This document shows positions 24,549 through 33,509 of a stretch of DNA of 64,000 bases, piece by piece (within the stretch, counting starts at the first letter, position 1; each line of letters starts with the position of its first letter). Position numbers and translations under genes: made by a program. Below the pieces are notes generated by a model. That model worked only from the letters and a program-made list of their open reading frames with translations. It was not told where the DNA came from and made no database searches. Origin of the DNA: Cobetia sp. L2A1. GTDB lineage: Bacteria > Pseudomonadota > Gammaproteobacteria > Pseudomonadales > Halomonadaceae. The stretch is from contig NZ_CP047025.1 in the NCBI RefSeq assembly GCF_009796845.1, forward strand, positions 2,170,001 through 2,234,000, read 5' to 3'.

Positions 24549-26027
24549 ATGCAACAGCTCGATCAGCAGACTCTCGTCAATCAGTGCCTCCATCAGTTCA
24601 TCAACAACCAGTGGGTCCCTAGTCACGGCCAGCGCCGTCTGGCCGTGACCAACCCGTATGAGGAGAGCGTGATTGCCGAGGTGACGGCCGGTGATCCGCG
24701 TGATGTCGACGCTGCCGTCGAAGCCGCCGCCACGGCTTTCGAGGGCTGGCAAGCATTGAGCGGTGCAGAGCGCGCCGTGTATCTGGAGGCCTTCGCGGAG
24801 GGCCTGACGACCCGTCGTGAGGCGTTGGTCGAGCTGTCGGTGCGCAATAACGGCAAGATTCGCGCCGAGGCCGAGATCGATCTCGACGATGCCATCGGCT
24901 GCTATCGCTACTACGCCGAGCAGGCGCGTGCGCTGGATGCGCGTCAGGGCGTCGCGGTCGAGCATGATGTCGAGGGCTACGCCGGGCATTGCTACCAGGA
25001 ACCCGCCGGTGTCGTCGGGCTGATCACGCCGTGGAACTTCCCGCTGGTCACCAGTGCCTGGAAGGTGGCTCCCGCGCTTGCGGCGGGCTGCACGCTGGTC
25101 ATCAAGCCGTCTGAAGTGACGCCGCTGCCGGAACAGGTGCTGGCCGAGATTGCGCTGGAAGCCAAGCTGCCCGCCGGCGTGTTCAATCTGCTGCACGGTG
25201 ATGGCGAAGGCATCGGTGGCCCGCTGACGCGTCATCCGCGTATCGACAAGATCTCCTTCACCGGCAGCAATGTGGTCGGCGAGAAGGTGATGCAAGCCGC
25301 TGCCTGCGGTATCCGAGGCGTGTCGCTGGAGCTGGGCGGCAAGTCGCCCATCATCGTGCTTGACGACGCCAACGTCGAAGAAGCCGCCGACTGGGTGATG
25401 GCCGGCATCTACTTCAACGCCGGACAGATCTGCTCCGCGACCTCACGCCTGCTGGTGCATGAGTCGCTGGCCGATGATCTGCACGCGGCACTTGCCGAGC
25501 GTATCGATGCGCTGGTGCTGGGTGATCCGCTCGACGCCGCGACCCAGATGGGCCCGATGACCAGCGCGCGTCAGCGTGACACCGTGCTCACCTATCTGGA
25601 CGTAGCACGCGAAGAAGGCCTGACGGCGCTGCGTGATGGCGCGCACCGTACCTTGCCGACACAGGGCTACTTCGTGGCACCGACACTGTTCACCGAAGTG
25701 CCGCTGGATAGCCGTCTGTGGCGTGAAGAGATCTTCGGGCCGGTGCTGTGTTCGCATACCGTGGCTAATGAAGCCGAGGCGATCCGCCTGGCCAATGACA
25801 GTGACTATGGCCTGGTCGGTACCGTCATCAGTGGCGATGCCAAACGTGCTCGTGCCGTGTGTCGCCATCTACGCAGCGGTGTGACGTGGTACAACAGCGA
25901 GCAGATTCCGCTGGTTCAGGCCAGCTGGGGTGGCTTCAAGCGCAGCGGTATCGGCCGTGAGTTGGGGCCGTGGGGACTGGCAGGTTATCTGGAAGTGAAG
26001 CACATCATCGGCCCGGTACTCGACTGA
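24549..26027 (+). CDS. NAD-dependent aldehyde dehydrogenase (betaine-aldehyde / guanidinobutyraldehyde type)
   Basis: A 492-residue aldehyde dehydrogenase with VGLITPWNFPLVTSAWKVAPALAAGC, FTGSNVVGEKV, the base E261 in LELGGKSP and the nucleophile C295 in NAGQICSATSRL. ATG 24549 is supported by AAGGA six bases upstream; the frame from 24450 extends into the decarboxylase gene and is rejected. It resembles BetB-type enzymes in overall motifs. Being last in the 2-ketoarginine operon, it probably oxidises 4-guanidinobutyraldehyde to 4-guanidinobutyrate. A strong terminator follows. Confidence 0.9.
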   Translation: MQQLDQQTLVNQCLHQFINNQWVPSHGQRRLAVTNPYEESVIAEVTAGDPRDVDAAVEAAATAFEGWQALSGAERAVYLEAFAEGLTTRREALVELSVRNNGKIRAEAEIDLDDAIGCYRYYAEQARALDARQGVAVEHDVEGYAGHCYQEPAGVVGLITPWNFPLVTSAWKVAPALAAGCTLVIKPSEVTPLPEQVLAEIALEAKLPAGVFNLLHGDGEGIGGPLTRHPRIDKISFTGSNVVGEKVMQAAACGIRGVSLELGGKSPIIVLDDANVEEAADWVMAGIYFNAGQICSATSRLLVHESLADDLHAALAERIDALVLGDPLDAATQMGPMTSARQRDTVLTYLDVAREEGLTALRDGAHRTLPTQGYFVAPTLFTEVPLDSRLWREEIFGPVLCSHTVANEAEAIRLANDSDYGLVGTVISGDAKRARAVCRHLRSGVTWYNSEQIPLVQASWGGFKRSGIGRELGPWGLAGYLEVKHIIGPVLD

Positions 26028-26131
26028 ACTGAGCGACATTGAGCTGAACTGCACTGGAGTGCCCAGTCCGCGAGCATCACCCGCTGACTGGGCGGCATGG
26101 CTGGCGCTCGCAACAGAACTCACAAGACACA

Positions 26132-26173
26132 ACGTAGCCAACAGAACGTAGCCAACAGCACGTAGCCAACAGC
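26132..26173. repeat. Three tandem 14-base units
   Basis: ACGTAGCCAACAG followed by A or C is repeated three times (26132-26145, 26146-26159, 26160-26173) and a fourth copy breaks off after ACGTA. The array lies between the aldehyde dehydrogenase stop and the terminator and is probably a replication-slippage product. Confidence 0.8.
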
Positions 26174-26183
26174 ACGTAAATAG

Positions 26184-26225
26184 AAAACGCCCCGACTCTG
26201 CCACTGGCAGGCTCGGGGCGTTTTT
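26184..26225 (+). terminator. Intrinsic terminator, probably bidirectional
   Basis: AAAACGCCCCGA pairs with TCGGGGCGTTTT around a GCC/GGC-containing top, and TTTTT follows on the + strand while an A-run precedes. It separates the 2-ketoarginine operon from the convergent SulP gene. Confidence 0.9.
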
Positions 26226-26265
26226 GGCTATCGCAGATCATTCAATCAAGTCATCTCGTCTACCA

Positions 26266-28092
26266 TCACCTGAATGTCGCTGTCTGACTGACACCATCCA
26301 GTGCACAGGCCTGCCCGCAATGACTGCCGTGCACGCTGAGTGCCTGCCAGGCATCGAAGGTGCTGAGGTAGATCTCGCCACCGAGATTGGCGGGCAGGTC
26401 AGAGCACTTGAGGCGATCCATCACCGGTCCTTTCACTTCGCTCAGGTGCAGCTTCACGCCAGCGGCCGTCATGCGCTCGTTGATGACTTCGAGACTTTCC
26501 AGTGCCGAGGCATCAATCAGATTCACGGCCTGACACGCCAGTACCAGGTGGCGCAGTGAGGGCCGCTGCGCCGTCAACGCCAGCACGGTGTCTTCCAGAT
26601 AGCGTGCATTGGCGAAGTAGAGGCTTTCATCGATACGCAGAATCGCCAGTTGCGGGTCGGTCTCTACCTCATGACGTTCGACGTTGCGAAAGTGCTCCGT
26701 GCCTGGCACACGCCCGACCAAGGCACTGTGGGGCTGACTGGTACGCTTGAGATACAGGACCAGTGAAATCACCACTCCCGCCAGGATGCCGCTCTCGACG
26801 CCATGCAGCAGTGTCACGATCAGCGTGATCGCCAGAGCTGCGCCATCCCCCCCTGAATAGCGGAAGGTACGCTTGATGGCCGCGATATCGATCAGACTGG
26901 TGGTCGCCACGATGATGATGGCCGCCAGCGTGGCGCGCGGCAGCCATGCCAACCAATCGGTGAGCAGCAAACTCGCCAGCAGGATGCCGAGCGCCGTGAA
27001 GGCACCCGCCAGCGGTGTCGCGGCACCGGCATCGAAGTTGACTACCGAACGCGACAGCCCGCCGGACACCGGCATGCCACCGCTGATACCGGCGCCCATG
27101 TTGGAAAGCCCCAGCGCGATCAACTCCTTGTCGGGGTCGATGCGCTGACGCCGCCGCGCGGCCAGTGTCTGTGCCAGCGCCAACGACTCGACAAAGCCCA
27201 CCACGCTGATCAACAGTGCTGATATCAGCAGCCCGGACCAGTCATTGGTCACGAAGGATGGCAGGCTGATGACCGGCAAGCCCGCCGAGACTGCCCCGAC
27301 CAAGGCCATGCCGTGCTCTGCGTTCTGATCTCCCAGGTTCAAGCCCCACGCCAGCAGGCTGGAGGCGATCACCGCGATGATCGGGGTCGTCTTGCAGCAC
27401 ATGCCTGCCGTTGTGTCGCTCAGCCCCAGCGCCATCACTCCATTCTTGAGATGACGGCGCGCCAGAATGAGTCCCGTCCAACATCCCAGCCCGATGGCCA
27501 GTGTCGGCCAATGCACCCCATGCCTACCTGACAATAGCGACTCGCCCATTTCCAGCAGATTGCCGCCTTTCAGACTCAGGCCGCTCAATGGCCCTAGCTG
27601 ACTGGCGATGATCAGAATGCCAGACGCCGTCATGAAACCCGAGATCACCGGATGGCTGATGAAATTGACCAGCGCACCGAGACGCAACAGCCCCATCGCC
27701 ACCAGCATCGCGCCCGAGACCAGCGCCAGCAACAGCGCGGCGCCCAGCATCTCGGGAGTGCTCAACGCCCCACCATCCGCCCCTGTCATACCCGCGATGG
27801 CCGAGGCGGTCATCAGCGAGATGATCGCCACCGGCCCGACCGCCAAGGTACTGCTGGTGCCAAACAACGCATACAGCACCAGCGGCAACATGCTGGCATA
27901 CAGGCCCACCTGGGCAGGCAGGCCCGCCAACAGCGCATAAGCCAGAGCCTGCGGCACCAGCATGACGCTGACGATCACCGCCGCCAGCAGGTCGCGTCCG
28001 AAACTCTGGCGATCATAGTCCTGCAACCAGCCGATGAGTGGTAGCCAGCGTGACAGTGAACGTCCCTCCGCTCCGTGAGCCGGATCAGACAT
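26266..28092 (-). CDS. SulP family anion transporter with C-terminal STAS domain
   Basis: A 608-residue inner-membrane transporter of the SulP family, which carries sulfate, bicarbonate or other anions. The N-terminus has DLLAAVIVSVMLVPQALAYALLAGLPAQVGLYASMLPLVLYALFGTS, the strongly conserved first part of the family. The membrane domain runs to about residue 420, and a STAS domain follows (LRIDESLYFANARYLEDTVLALTAQRPSLRHLVLACQAVNLIDASALESLE). ATG 28092 directly follows a GTG codon; the gene overlaps the SQR stop by 8 bases, so the two are coupled. In this operon it may move the sulfite or sulfate formed from sulfide, or bring in an anion; direction is not evident. Confidence 0.9.
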   Translation of the reverse strand: MSDPAHGAEGRSLSRWLPLIGWLQDYDRQSFGRDLLAAVIVSVMLVPQALAYALLAGLPAQVGLYASMLPLVLYALFGTSSTLAVGPVAIISLMTASAIAGMTGADGGALSTPEMLGAALLLALVSGAMLVAMGLLRLGALVNFISHPVISGFMTASGILIIASQLGPLSGLSLKGGNLLEMGESLLSGRHGVHWPTLAIGLGCWTGLILARRHLKNGVMALGLSDTTAGMCCKTTPIIAVIASSLLAWGLNLGDQNAEHGMALVGAVSAGLPVISLPSFVTNDWSGLLISALLISVVGFVESLALAQTLAARRRQRIDPDKELIALGLSNMGAGISGGMPVSGGLSRSVVNFDAGAATPLAGAFTALGILLASLLLTDWLAWLPRATLAAIIIVATTSLIDIAAIKRTFRYSGGDGAALAITLIVTLLHGVESGILAGVVISLVLYLKRTSQPHSALVGRVPGTEHFRNVERHEVETDPQLAILRIDESLYFANARYLEDTVLALTAQRPSLRHLVLACQAVNLIDASALESLEVINERMTAAGVKLHLSEVKGPVMDRLKCSDLPANLGGEIYLSTFDAWQALSVHGSHCGQACALDGVSQTATFR

Positions 28093-29392
28093 CACGTGAC
28101 GCCGGACGCGCCAACCACTCGTGCCCCTTGAGCATCAGATTCCAATAGATGAACGGCAGTCCGCGCGCCTTGAGCTGCCAGGCCAGGCGCGTCGGGCGCG
28201 TGCCGTCATTGATCCATTTGGGAAAGGTGGGCTGAAGCTCGCCACCGTAACCAAACTCCGCCAGCACGATACGGCCATTCTCGACCGTCAACGGGCAGGA
28301 GCCATACCCGCAATAGCCAGCCGTCAGGGCGCCATTGGCCAGGGTCGCGAGCAGATTCTCGGCGACCACAGGCGCCTGCTTGCGCACGGCGGCTGCCGTC
28401 TTGGCGTTCGAAGTACCACTGATATCGCCCAGCCCGAAGATGTCGGCATGCGTCACGTGCTGCAACGTCTCGGGCTCCAGATCCAGCCAACCGCCCGCAT
28501 TGCCCAGCGCCGAATCAGCGATCAGTGCCGGTGCCTTCTGGGGCGGCACCACGTGCAGCATGTCGAAGGACTGCTCGACGATCTGCGGTTCGCCTCCCTC
28601 TTCGGCTGCCGGCACCTCGAAGCGAGCCGTCTGCGTTTCACCATCCACGGAAATCAGACGCTGATTGAACTGCACCTCAATGCCATAGCCCTTCACGGCC
28701 TCTTCCAGCGCCGGCACATAGGCGGGCACACCGAACATCACGCCGCCTGCATTGTGGAAGGTGACGTTCAGCTGACCGAGCACACCCTCGCGCTGCCAAT
28801 GATCGCAGGACAGATACATCGCCTTCTGCGGCGCACCGGCGCACTTGATCGGCATCGGTGGCTGGGTGAACAGTGCATTCCCTCCCTTGAGCGACTGCAC
28901 CAACTGCCAGGTATAAGGCGCAAGATCGTAGCGATAGTTGGAGGTCACGCCATTCTTGCCCAAGGTGTCTTCCAGCCCTTCGATACCGGCCCAATCAAGC
29001 TCAAGGCCAATGGCTACCACCAGCCGCTCATAGCTGAGCTTGCGACCATCGCTGAGCGTGACCTCATGCGCCTCGGCATCAATCGCCGTCACCGATTCGC
29101 GGTACCAGTGAGCATCCGAGGGCATCACCGCCTGCATCGGCTTGCGGGTGAACTCCGGCGTGAAGATCCCGCCGCCGACCATCGTCCAGCCTGGCTGGTA
29201 GCTGTGCTGATCACTGGGTTCAACAATGGCGATATCCATGCCTGGCTGACGCTTGAGCAGACTGGCCGCCACGGCGATACCCCCGGCACCGCCCCCCAGA
29301 ATCACTACCTTGTGAGCATTGGGCGGAATCGTGACTGACGCCGTAGCGTGTGAAGGCTGTGCGGACGCCGACTCAGTGACTGGGTTATTCAT
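28085..29392 (-). CDS. sqr: Sulfide:quinone oxidoreductase-like flavoprotein (type II-like)
   Basis: A 435-residue FAD protein with the dinucleotide motif GGGAGG (residues 33-38) and PSDQHSYQPGWTMVGGGI. It has MPIKCAGAPQKAMYLSCDHW, where the first cysteine is one of the redox pair, and GYGSCPLTVENG with the second. Sulfide:quinone reductases oxidise sulfide to persulfide or sulfane sulfur and pass electrons to quinone at the membrane. The persulfide dioxygenase gene lies 138 bases upstream and SulP overlaps downstream, the usual association for heterotrophs that detoxify sulfide. The KCAGAPQK motif suggests the mitochondrial-like type II group. Confidence 0.88.
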   Translation of the reverse strand: MNNPVTESASAQPSHATASVTIPPNAHKVVILGGGAGGIAVAASLLKRQPGMDIAIVEPSDQHSYQPGWTMVGGGIFTPEFTRKPMQAVMPSDAHWYRESVTAIDAEAHEVTLSDGRKLSYERLVVAIGLELDWAGIEGLEDTLGKNGVTSNYRYDLAPYTWQLVQSLKGGNALFTQPPMPIKCAGAPQKAMYLSCDHWQREGVLGQLNVTFHNAGGVMFGVPAYVPALEEAVKGYGIEVQFNQRLISVDGETQTARFEVPAAEEGGEPQIVEQSFDMLHVVPPQKAPALIADSALGNAGGWLDLEPETLQHVTHADIFGLGDISGTSNAKTAAAVRKQAPVVAENLLATLANGALTAGYCGYGSCPLTVENGRIVLAEFGYGGELQPTFPKWINDGTRPTRLAWQLKARGLPFIYWNLMLKGHEWLARPASRDV

Positions 29393-29530
29393 CCGTGACT
29401 CCTGAAAAAGAAAAGGGACATGTATCGGTAAGAAGTTTACGTCATTCGCTTACATCATTCGCTGAGACCCACGCTGTCGCCCTGCAGGTGCGCTGCCTGA
29501 ACCACGAATGCCGACTGCCATCTGCACCAC

Positions 29531-30409
29531 TCAAAAGCGATTGAGGGGAATCTTGAGATAGGCCTGCCCATTGGCCTCTACCGGCGGCATCTGTCCGGCC
29601 CGCATGTTGATCTGCACCGCAGGCAGCATCAGGCGCGGCATGCCCAGGCCGGCATCACGCGTGGAGCGCATCTCGACGAAAGCCTCTTCATCGATACCTA
29701 CATGAACATGCAGGTTGTGCAGGCGCTGCTCGCCGACGCTGGTTTCGCAACAGAACCCTTCACGTCCGTCTGCCGAGTAGTCATGACACAGGAAAAGGCG
29801 TGTCGTATCCGGCAATGCCAATACCTTGTGAATCGAGCGATACAGCGTGCGTGCATCGCCACCGGGAAAATCACAGCGCGCGGTGCCGTAATCAGGCATG
29901 AACAAGGTGTCGCCCACGAAGACCGCATCACCCACGACATAGCTGATGCAGGCCGGTGTGTGGCCTGGTGTATGCAGCACCTGAAAGGTCAGCGCCCCGA
30001 CCTGGATGCTGTCACCCTCTTCCAGCAGTCGGTCGAACTGGCGACCATCACGCGCAAAACCGGCTTCCGCGGCGAAGATATCGGCAAAGATGTCCTGCAC
30101 TTCACGAATACGTGCGCCGATCGCCAGCGGACAGCCCAGCGCCGCTTTCAAATAGGCGGCCGCAGAGAGATGGTCGGCGTGTACGTGCGTCTCGAGAATC
30201 CACTCGACCTGCAGCGAGTGAGCTGCAATATGCGCCAGCAGAGCATCCGCGGAATCGGTCTTGGTCTTGCCGGCGGGATAATCGAAATCCAGCACCGGAT
30301 CAATGATCGCGCAGCGGTCTGACTGCGGATCACACACTAGATGGGTAAAGGTATTGCTGTCCTTGTCAAAGAAGCTGGTGACATCAGGATATTGGATAGA
30401 GGGTGCCAT
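29531..30409 (-). CDS. Persulfide dioxygenase-like metallo-beta-lactamase fold protein (ETHE1/Blh type)
   Basis: A 292-residue MBL-fold protein. The metal motif is HVHADH (H75-H80), followed by LHTPGHTPACISYVVGDAVFVGDTLFMPDYGTARCDFPGGDARTLYRSI and FLCHDY; the GTARCDFPGG segment is characteristic of persulfide dioxygenases (Blh/ETHE1 group). These non-heme iron enzymes oxidise glutathione persulfide to sulfite. It is the first gene of the operon with SQR and SulP. Upstream there is a perfect 14-base palindrome likely to be an operator. Confidence 0.88.
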   Translation of the reverse strand: MAPSIQYPDVTSFFDKDSNTFTHLVCDPQSDRCAIIDPVLDFDYPAGKTKTDSADALLAHIAAHSLQVEWILETHVHADHLSAAAYLKAALGCPLAIGARIREVQDIFADIFAAEAGFARDGRQFDRLLEEGDSIQVGALTFQVLHTPGHTPACISYVVGDAVFVGDTLFMPDYGTARCDFPGGDARTLYRSIHKVLALPDTTRLFLCHDYSADGREGFCCETSVGEQRLHNLHVHVGIDEEAFVEMRSTRDAGLGMPRLMLPAVQINMRAGQMPPVEANGQAYLKIPLNRF

Positions 30410-30715
30410 AGGTGCATGCCTCGTAGGTTAGTGCGTATCGGAAAACTGACTTCAGATTACACTTCAATCGCACGAAATGCAAAATAGCGAATAACGTTAT
30501 TCCTATATGGAATAAATGCATGTGTGCATCGATAACCAATTGATATTATTTACATAAGCCACTATGAACAGCGCGGTAACGACCGCAAATATCGCCGTCT
30601 TCATATAAGGTCTAGCAGATACACATGAAAAGGACATGACAAGCTAATTCACAAGGTGACTCGATTCATCTTCACTAAAAGTCACAAACAACCTCTCATC
30701 GGACGAGAAACTCTC
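30410..30715. other. Divergent AT-rich promoter region between persulfide dioxygenase and MFS genes
   Basis: This stretch of about 300 bases holds two adjacent inverted repeats at 30489-30513. No gene is seen; the in-frame ATG at 30656 of the MFS frame lacks a ribosome site and adds an unlikely N-terminus. Confidence 0.55.
30489..30513. promoter_or_regulatory. Candidate operator of the sulfide operon
   Basis: GAATAACGTTATTC (30489-30502) is a perfect palindrome, immediately followed by ATTCC-tatat-GGAAT (30499-30513). The pair lies 80-100 bases upstream of the persulfide dioxygenase start. An ArsR-type sulfide-responsive repressor is a plausible partner, but no such gene is in the window. 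Confidence 0.55.
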
Positions 30716-32107
30716 ATGTCTAGAATTCTGCAATGGTCGATAACGGTCGCACTGGCCGGCTTTCTGTTCGGCTTCGATACCGCCGTCATTTCCGGCGCGG
30801 ATACCTCCTTGCAACAGCTGTGGGGGCTGAGCGACCTGTCGCATGGCCTCGTCATCATGTCGATGGCGTTATGGGGTACTGTCATCGGTGCCATCTTCGG
30901 CAACTGGCCGACGGATCGTTTCGGTCGGCGCGCGACACTTATCGGCATCGGCGTGCTCTATCTGGTCTCGGCACTGGGCTCAGCGTTGGCAACCGACCCT
31001 TACGTCTTCTCTTTCTTCCGCCTGCTGGGTGGGCTTGGTGTCGGCGCTTCTTCGGTGGCCGCCCCCATCTATATCTCCGAGATAGCACCACGTGCACGCC
31101 GCGGTGCACTGGTCGGGCTTTATCAGTTCAATATCGTGCTGGGTATCCTGATCGCCTTCGTCTCCAACTACTTCATCGGCTTCATCGAGGGTGAGAACTG
31201 GCGCTGGATGCTGGGTGTCGAGGCCATTCCGGCCGCGTTCTATCTGCTGATGATCTGCAAGGTACCGCGCAGTCCCCGCTGGCTCATCCTGCAACGCAAT
31301 GATGAGGTGGCGGCCGGTGAGGTGATCAAGATGATCAACCCCGAGGCGAATATCGCAGAGGAAGTTGCCATCATTCGCGGCACCGAGTCACCCCAAACCG
31401 CCGGCAAGCACACCCGCCTGTTCGCATGGCGTTACCGTCTGCCCGTGCTGTTTGCTTTCCTGATCGCGGCCTTCAACCAGCTCTCGGGCATCAACTTCAT
31501 CATCTATTACGCGCCACGCATTCTCGAGGAGGCACAGTTGGAAAGCAGCGCCGCCCTGCTCTCGACGGCTGGCATCGGCCTGATCAATCTTGTCTTCACG
31601 ATGCTGGGCATGTCACTGATCGACAAGCTGGGGCGCCGTACGCTGATTCTGATCGGTTCAGCCGGCTATCTGCTCTCGCTGTGCCTGATTTCGTGGGCCT
31701 TCTATCTACAGGACTTCAGCGCCCTCGGCGGCTATGGTGTGCCGGTATTGCTGGGCGTGTTCATCGCGGCCCATGCCATGGGCCAGGGCGCGGTGATTTG
31801 GGTATTCATCTCCGAGATCTTCCCCAACAAGGTGCGCGCGATGGGCCAGTCCTTCGGCAGCTCCGTGCACTGGGTCTTCGCAGCACTGATCGCTCTGCTG
31901 ATGCCGGCCATTCTCAGCCATTTCAGTGGTGGTCCGGTATTCGCCTTCTTCGCGCTGATGATGCTGCTACAGCTGATCTTCGTGCTGTTCTTCATGCCGG
32001 AAACCAAAGGCGTCTCACTGGAAGACCTTCAGGGTCGACTGGTTCGTCCTACCCGACGTGAAGCAGCCGAAGAAGCACACGCTTCCCTGTCGTTACACCG
32101 TAACTGA
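30716..32107 (+). CDS. MFS sugar porter family transporter
   Basis: A 463-residue, 12-helix major facilitator protein of the sugar porter family. Visible family motifs are GFLFGFDTAVISGA in helix 1, DRFGRRATLIG between helices 2 and 3, VPRSPRWL and the central cytoplasmic loop, NQLSGINFIIYYAPRI in helix 7, DKLGRRTL between helices 8 and 9, and FMPETKGVSLE at the end. These transport hexoses, pentoses or polyols, usually with H+ or Na+. ATG 30716 matches the family N-terminus. It has its own terminator and precedes the LacI/ABC sugar locus, so it may handle the sugar released there. Confidence 0.9.
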   Translation: MSRILQWSITVALAGFLFGFDTAVISGADTSLQQLWGLSDLSHGLVIMSMALWGTVIGAIFGNWPTDRFGRRATLIGIGVLYLVSALGSALATDPYVFSFFRLLGGLGVGASSVAAPIYISEIAPRARRGALVGLYQFNIVLGILIAFVSNYFIGFIEGENWRWMLGVEAIPAAFYLLMICKVPRSPRWLILQRNDEVAAGEVIKMINPEANIAEEVAIIRGTESPQTAGKHTRLFAWRYRLPVLFAFLIAAFNQLSGINFIIYYAPRILEEAQLESSAALLSTAGIGLINLVFTMLGMSLIDKLGRRTLILIGSAGYLLSLCLISWAFYLQDFSALGGYGVPVLLGVFIAAHAMGQGAVIWVFISEIFPNKVRAMGQSFGSSVHWVFAALIALLMPAILSHFSGGPVFAFFALMMLLQLIFVLFFMPETKGVSLEDLQGRLVRPTRREAAEEAHASLSLHRN

Positions 32108-32168
32108 GCCCATCTTTTTCTGATCTTGCTCGTTCATGCCCGGCTTTTTGATGCCCGGCACCCTTCAC

Positions 32169-32196
32169 CATCACCCCGCCCTTGAGCGGGGTGATG
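32169..32196 (+). terminator. Terminator of the MFS gene
   Basis: CATCACCCCGC (32169-32179) pairs with GCGGGGTGATG (32186-32196) around a 6-base loop and is followed by TGTTT. Confidence 0.8.
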
Positions 32197-32293
32197 TGTT
32201 TCCAGCCCTCCAGACTTACTCGCCCCCTCCTGACACTTGCGTTCAATTAGCGTGTGGTCTTCTGCATGCCTCACATTCAGCCTACCCCTTGAA

Positions 32294-32315
32294 ATGTCTG
32301 AAATATTACAGACAT
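32294..32315. promoter_or_regulatory. Inverted repeat upstream of the lacI-type gene
   Basis: ATGTCTG (32294-32300) and CAGACAT (32309-32315) form a 7-base inverted repeat with an 8-base AT spacer. It could be an activator or repressor site for the sugar operon promoter. Confidence 0.45.
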
Positions 32316-32369
32316 GTTCTTTGGTCTTGATTCACTTGCGACGAAGCCAAAAACGGTGAAATCATCTAT

Positions 32370-32383
32370 CCGAAACGTTTCGG
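32370..32383. promoter_or_regulatory. LacI-family operator
   Basis: CCGAAACGTTTCGG is a perfect 14-base palindrome with a central CG, the form expected for LacI/PurR family operators. It lies about 55 bases upstream of the lacI-type gene, which suggests autoregulation and control of the whole sugar operon. Confidence 0.75.
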
Positions 32384-32435
32384 GAAAGGTTTCTGAACAC
32401 GCTTATGAACGCGCTGTCGCTCAAGGATTCATGCC

Positions 32436-33437
32436 ATGCCACCCAATATCACGCTCAAGTACCTTTCCAGCCAGCTTGGACTCTCGGTGACAACCATCTC
32501 GCGAGCACTGGGCGGCTTCGAGGACGTCAGCGTCGCTACCCGTGAGCGAGTCCAGGCCTTTGCCAGCGAGGTGGGCTACACGCCCAATCAAAGTGCTCGC
32601 CGGCTCAAGACCGGACGCACCTCGACCGTGGGTTACATCATGAATGCGGCCCAGGGCGATTTTCGTGATCAATTCAATACTCGGCTGTTGGTGGCTCTGG
32701 GGCAGGCATTGCACGACGCCGCACCGGAGCATGACTTGATCGTCACTACCGTGCCGGAAGACCGCAACGAGCTGGATACCTACAAGCGCTTCATCGACAG
32801 CGGCAAGGTGGATTCTTTCGTGGTGGCACGGACTCGCATCGAAGATCCACGGGTCGATTACCTACTGGAGAGCGGCGTGAGGTTCGTCACTCATGGGCGT
32901 ACTGGCCGTGCGGATGAACATGACTGGGTCGATACCAATGCCGCCGACGGTTTTGCCAGAGCCACTCGCCATCTGATTGGCAGCGGCCATCAAGACATCC
33001 TGTTCCTGAACTTCTTCAGTGATCTCTATACGGCGGTAGAACGTGAGAAAGGCTATCGACACGCAATGCAGGAAGCCGAACTATCCCCCATGTCACGCCA
33101 TTGCCAACATGGTTACGACAGTGCTTATCAGGTCGCCCGCGAGATGCTTTCTGCCCCCAATCCGCCCTCGGCATTCATGTGTGCCAGTGACATCTTCGCC
33201 TATGCCGTGATGGAAGCCGCTACCGTATCTGGCCGAGTCCCCGGCAAGGATCTTGCCATCATCGGTGCAGATAATCTGCCCGCCCAGATGTACAACCAGC
33301 CACGCCTCAGCACGCTGGACGTGTCTTTCGAAAGCGTCAGTCAGGCGCTGATCGAACGGGTGCTAGCGCCCGCCGGAAGAGCGCCGCGTCATCGCAGCTT
33401 CGACTATCAGTTACTGCTACGCGACACCACCGGGTGA
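32436..33437 (+). CDS. LacI family transcriptional regulator
   Basis: A 333-residue repressor. The N-terminal helix-turn-helix and hinge are clear (ITLKYLSSQLGLSVTTISRALGGFEDVSVATRERVQAFASEVGYTPNQSARRLKTGRTSTVGYI, residues 4-68), followed by a sugar-binding-protein-like effector domain. ATG 32436 lies 8 bases after AAGGA; ATG 32431 is too close. It heads the ABC importer and glycosidase genes and sits just after a perfect LacI-type operator, so it probably responds to the imported glycoside or its product. Confidence 0.92.
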   Translation: MPPNITLKYLSSQLGLSVTTISRALGGFEDVSVATRERVQAFASEVGYTPNQSARRLKTGRTSTVGYIMNAAQGDFRDQFNTRLLVALGQALHDAAPEHDLIVTTVPEDRNELDTYKRFIDSGKVDSFVVARTRIEDPRVDYLLESGVRFVTHGRTGRADEHDWVDTNAADGFARATRHLIGSGHQDILFLNFFSDLYTAVEREKGYRHAMQEAELSPMSRHCQHGYDSAYQVAREMLSAPNPPSAFMCASDIFAYAVMEAATVSGRVPGKDLAIIGADNLPAQMYNQPRLSTLDVSFESVSQALIERVLAPAGRAPRHRSFDYQLLLRDTTG

Positions 33438-33509
33438 TCAATCGACCTCGCCGACATGTTTCAACAGCACGCCTGACAAGTACAACGACACCCGAGAAGG
33501 GAGAGTTCC

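Larger units (their letters stand above)
32108..32435. other. Intergenic region upstream of the lacI-type gene
   Basis: The gap holds a terminator (32169-32196), an inverted repeat (32294-32315) and a LacI-type operator palindrome (32370-32383). No gene is seen. Confidence 0.6.

Noticed and set aside
28121..29338. A 405-residue open frame on the plus strand opposite the sqr gene
   Set aside because: Antisense shadow of a well-supported flavoprotein; composition is His/Arg-rich as expected from reverse reading.
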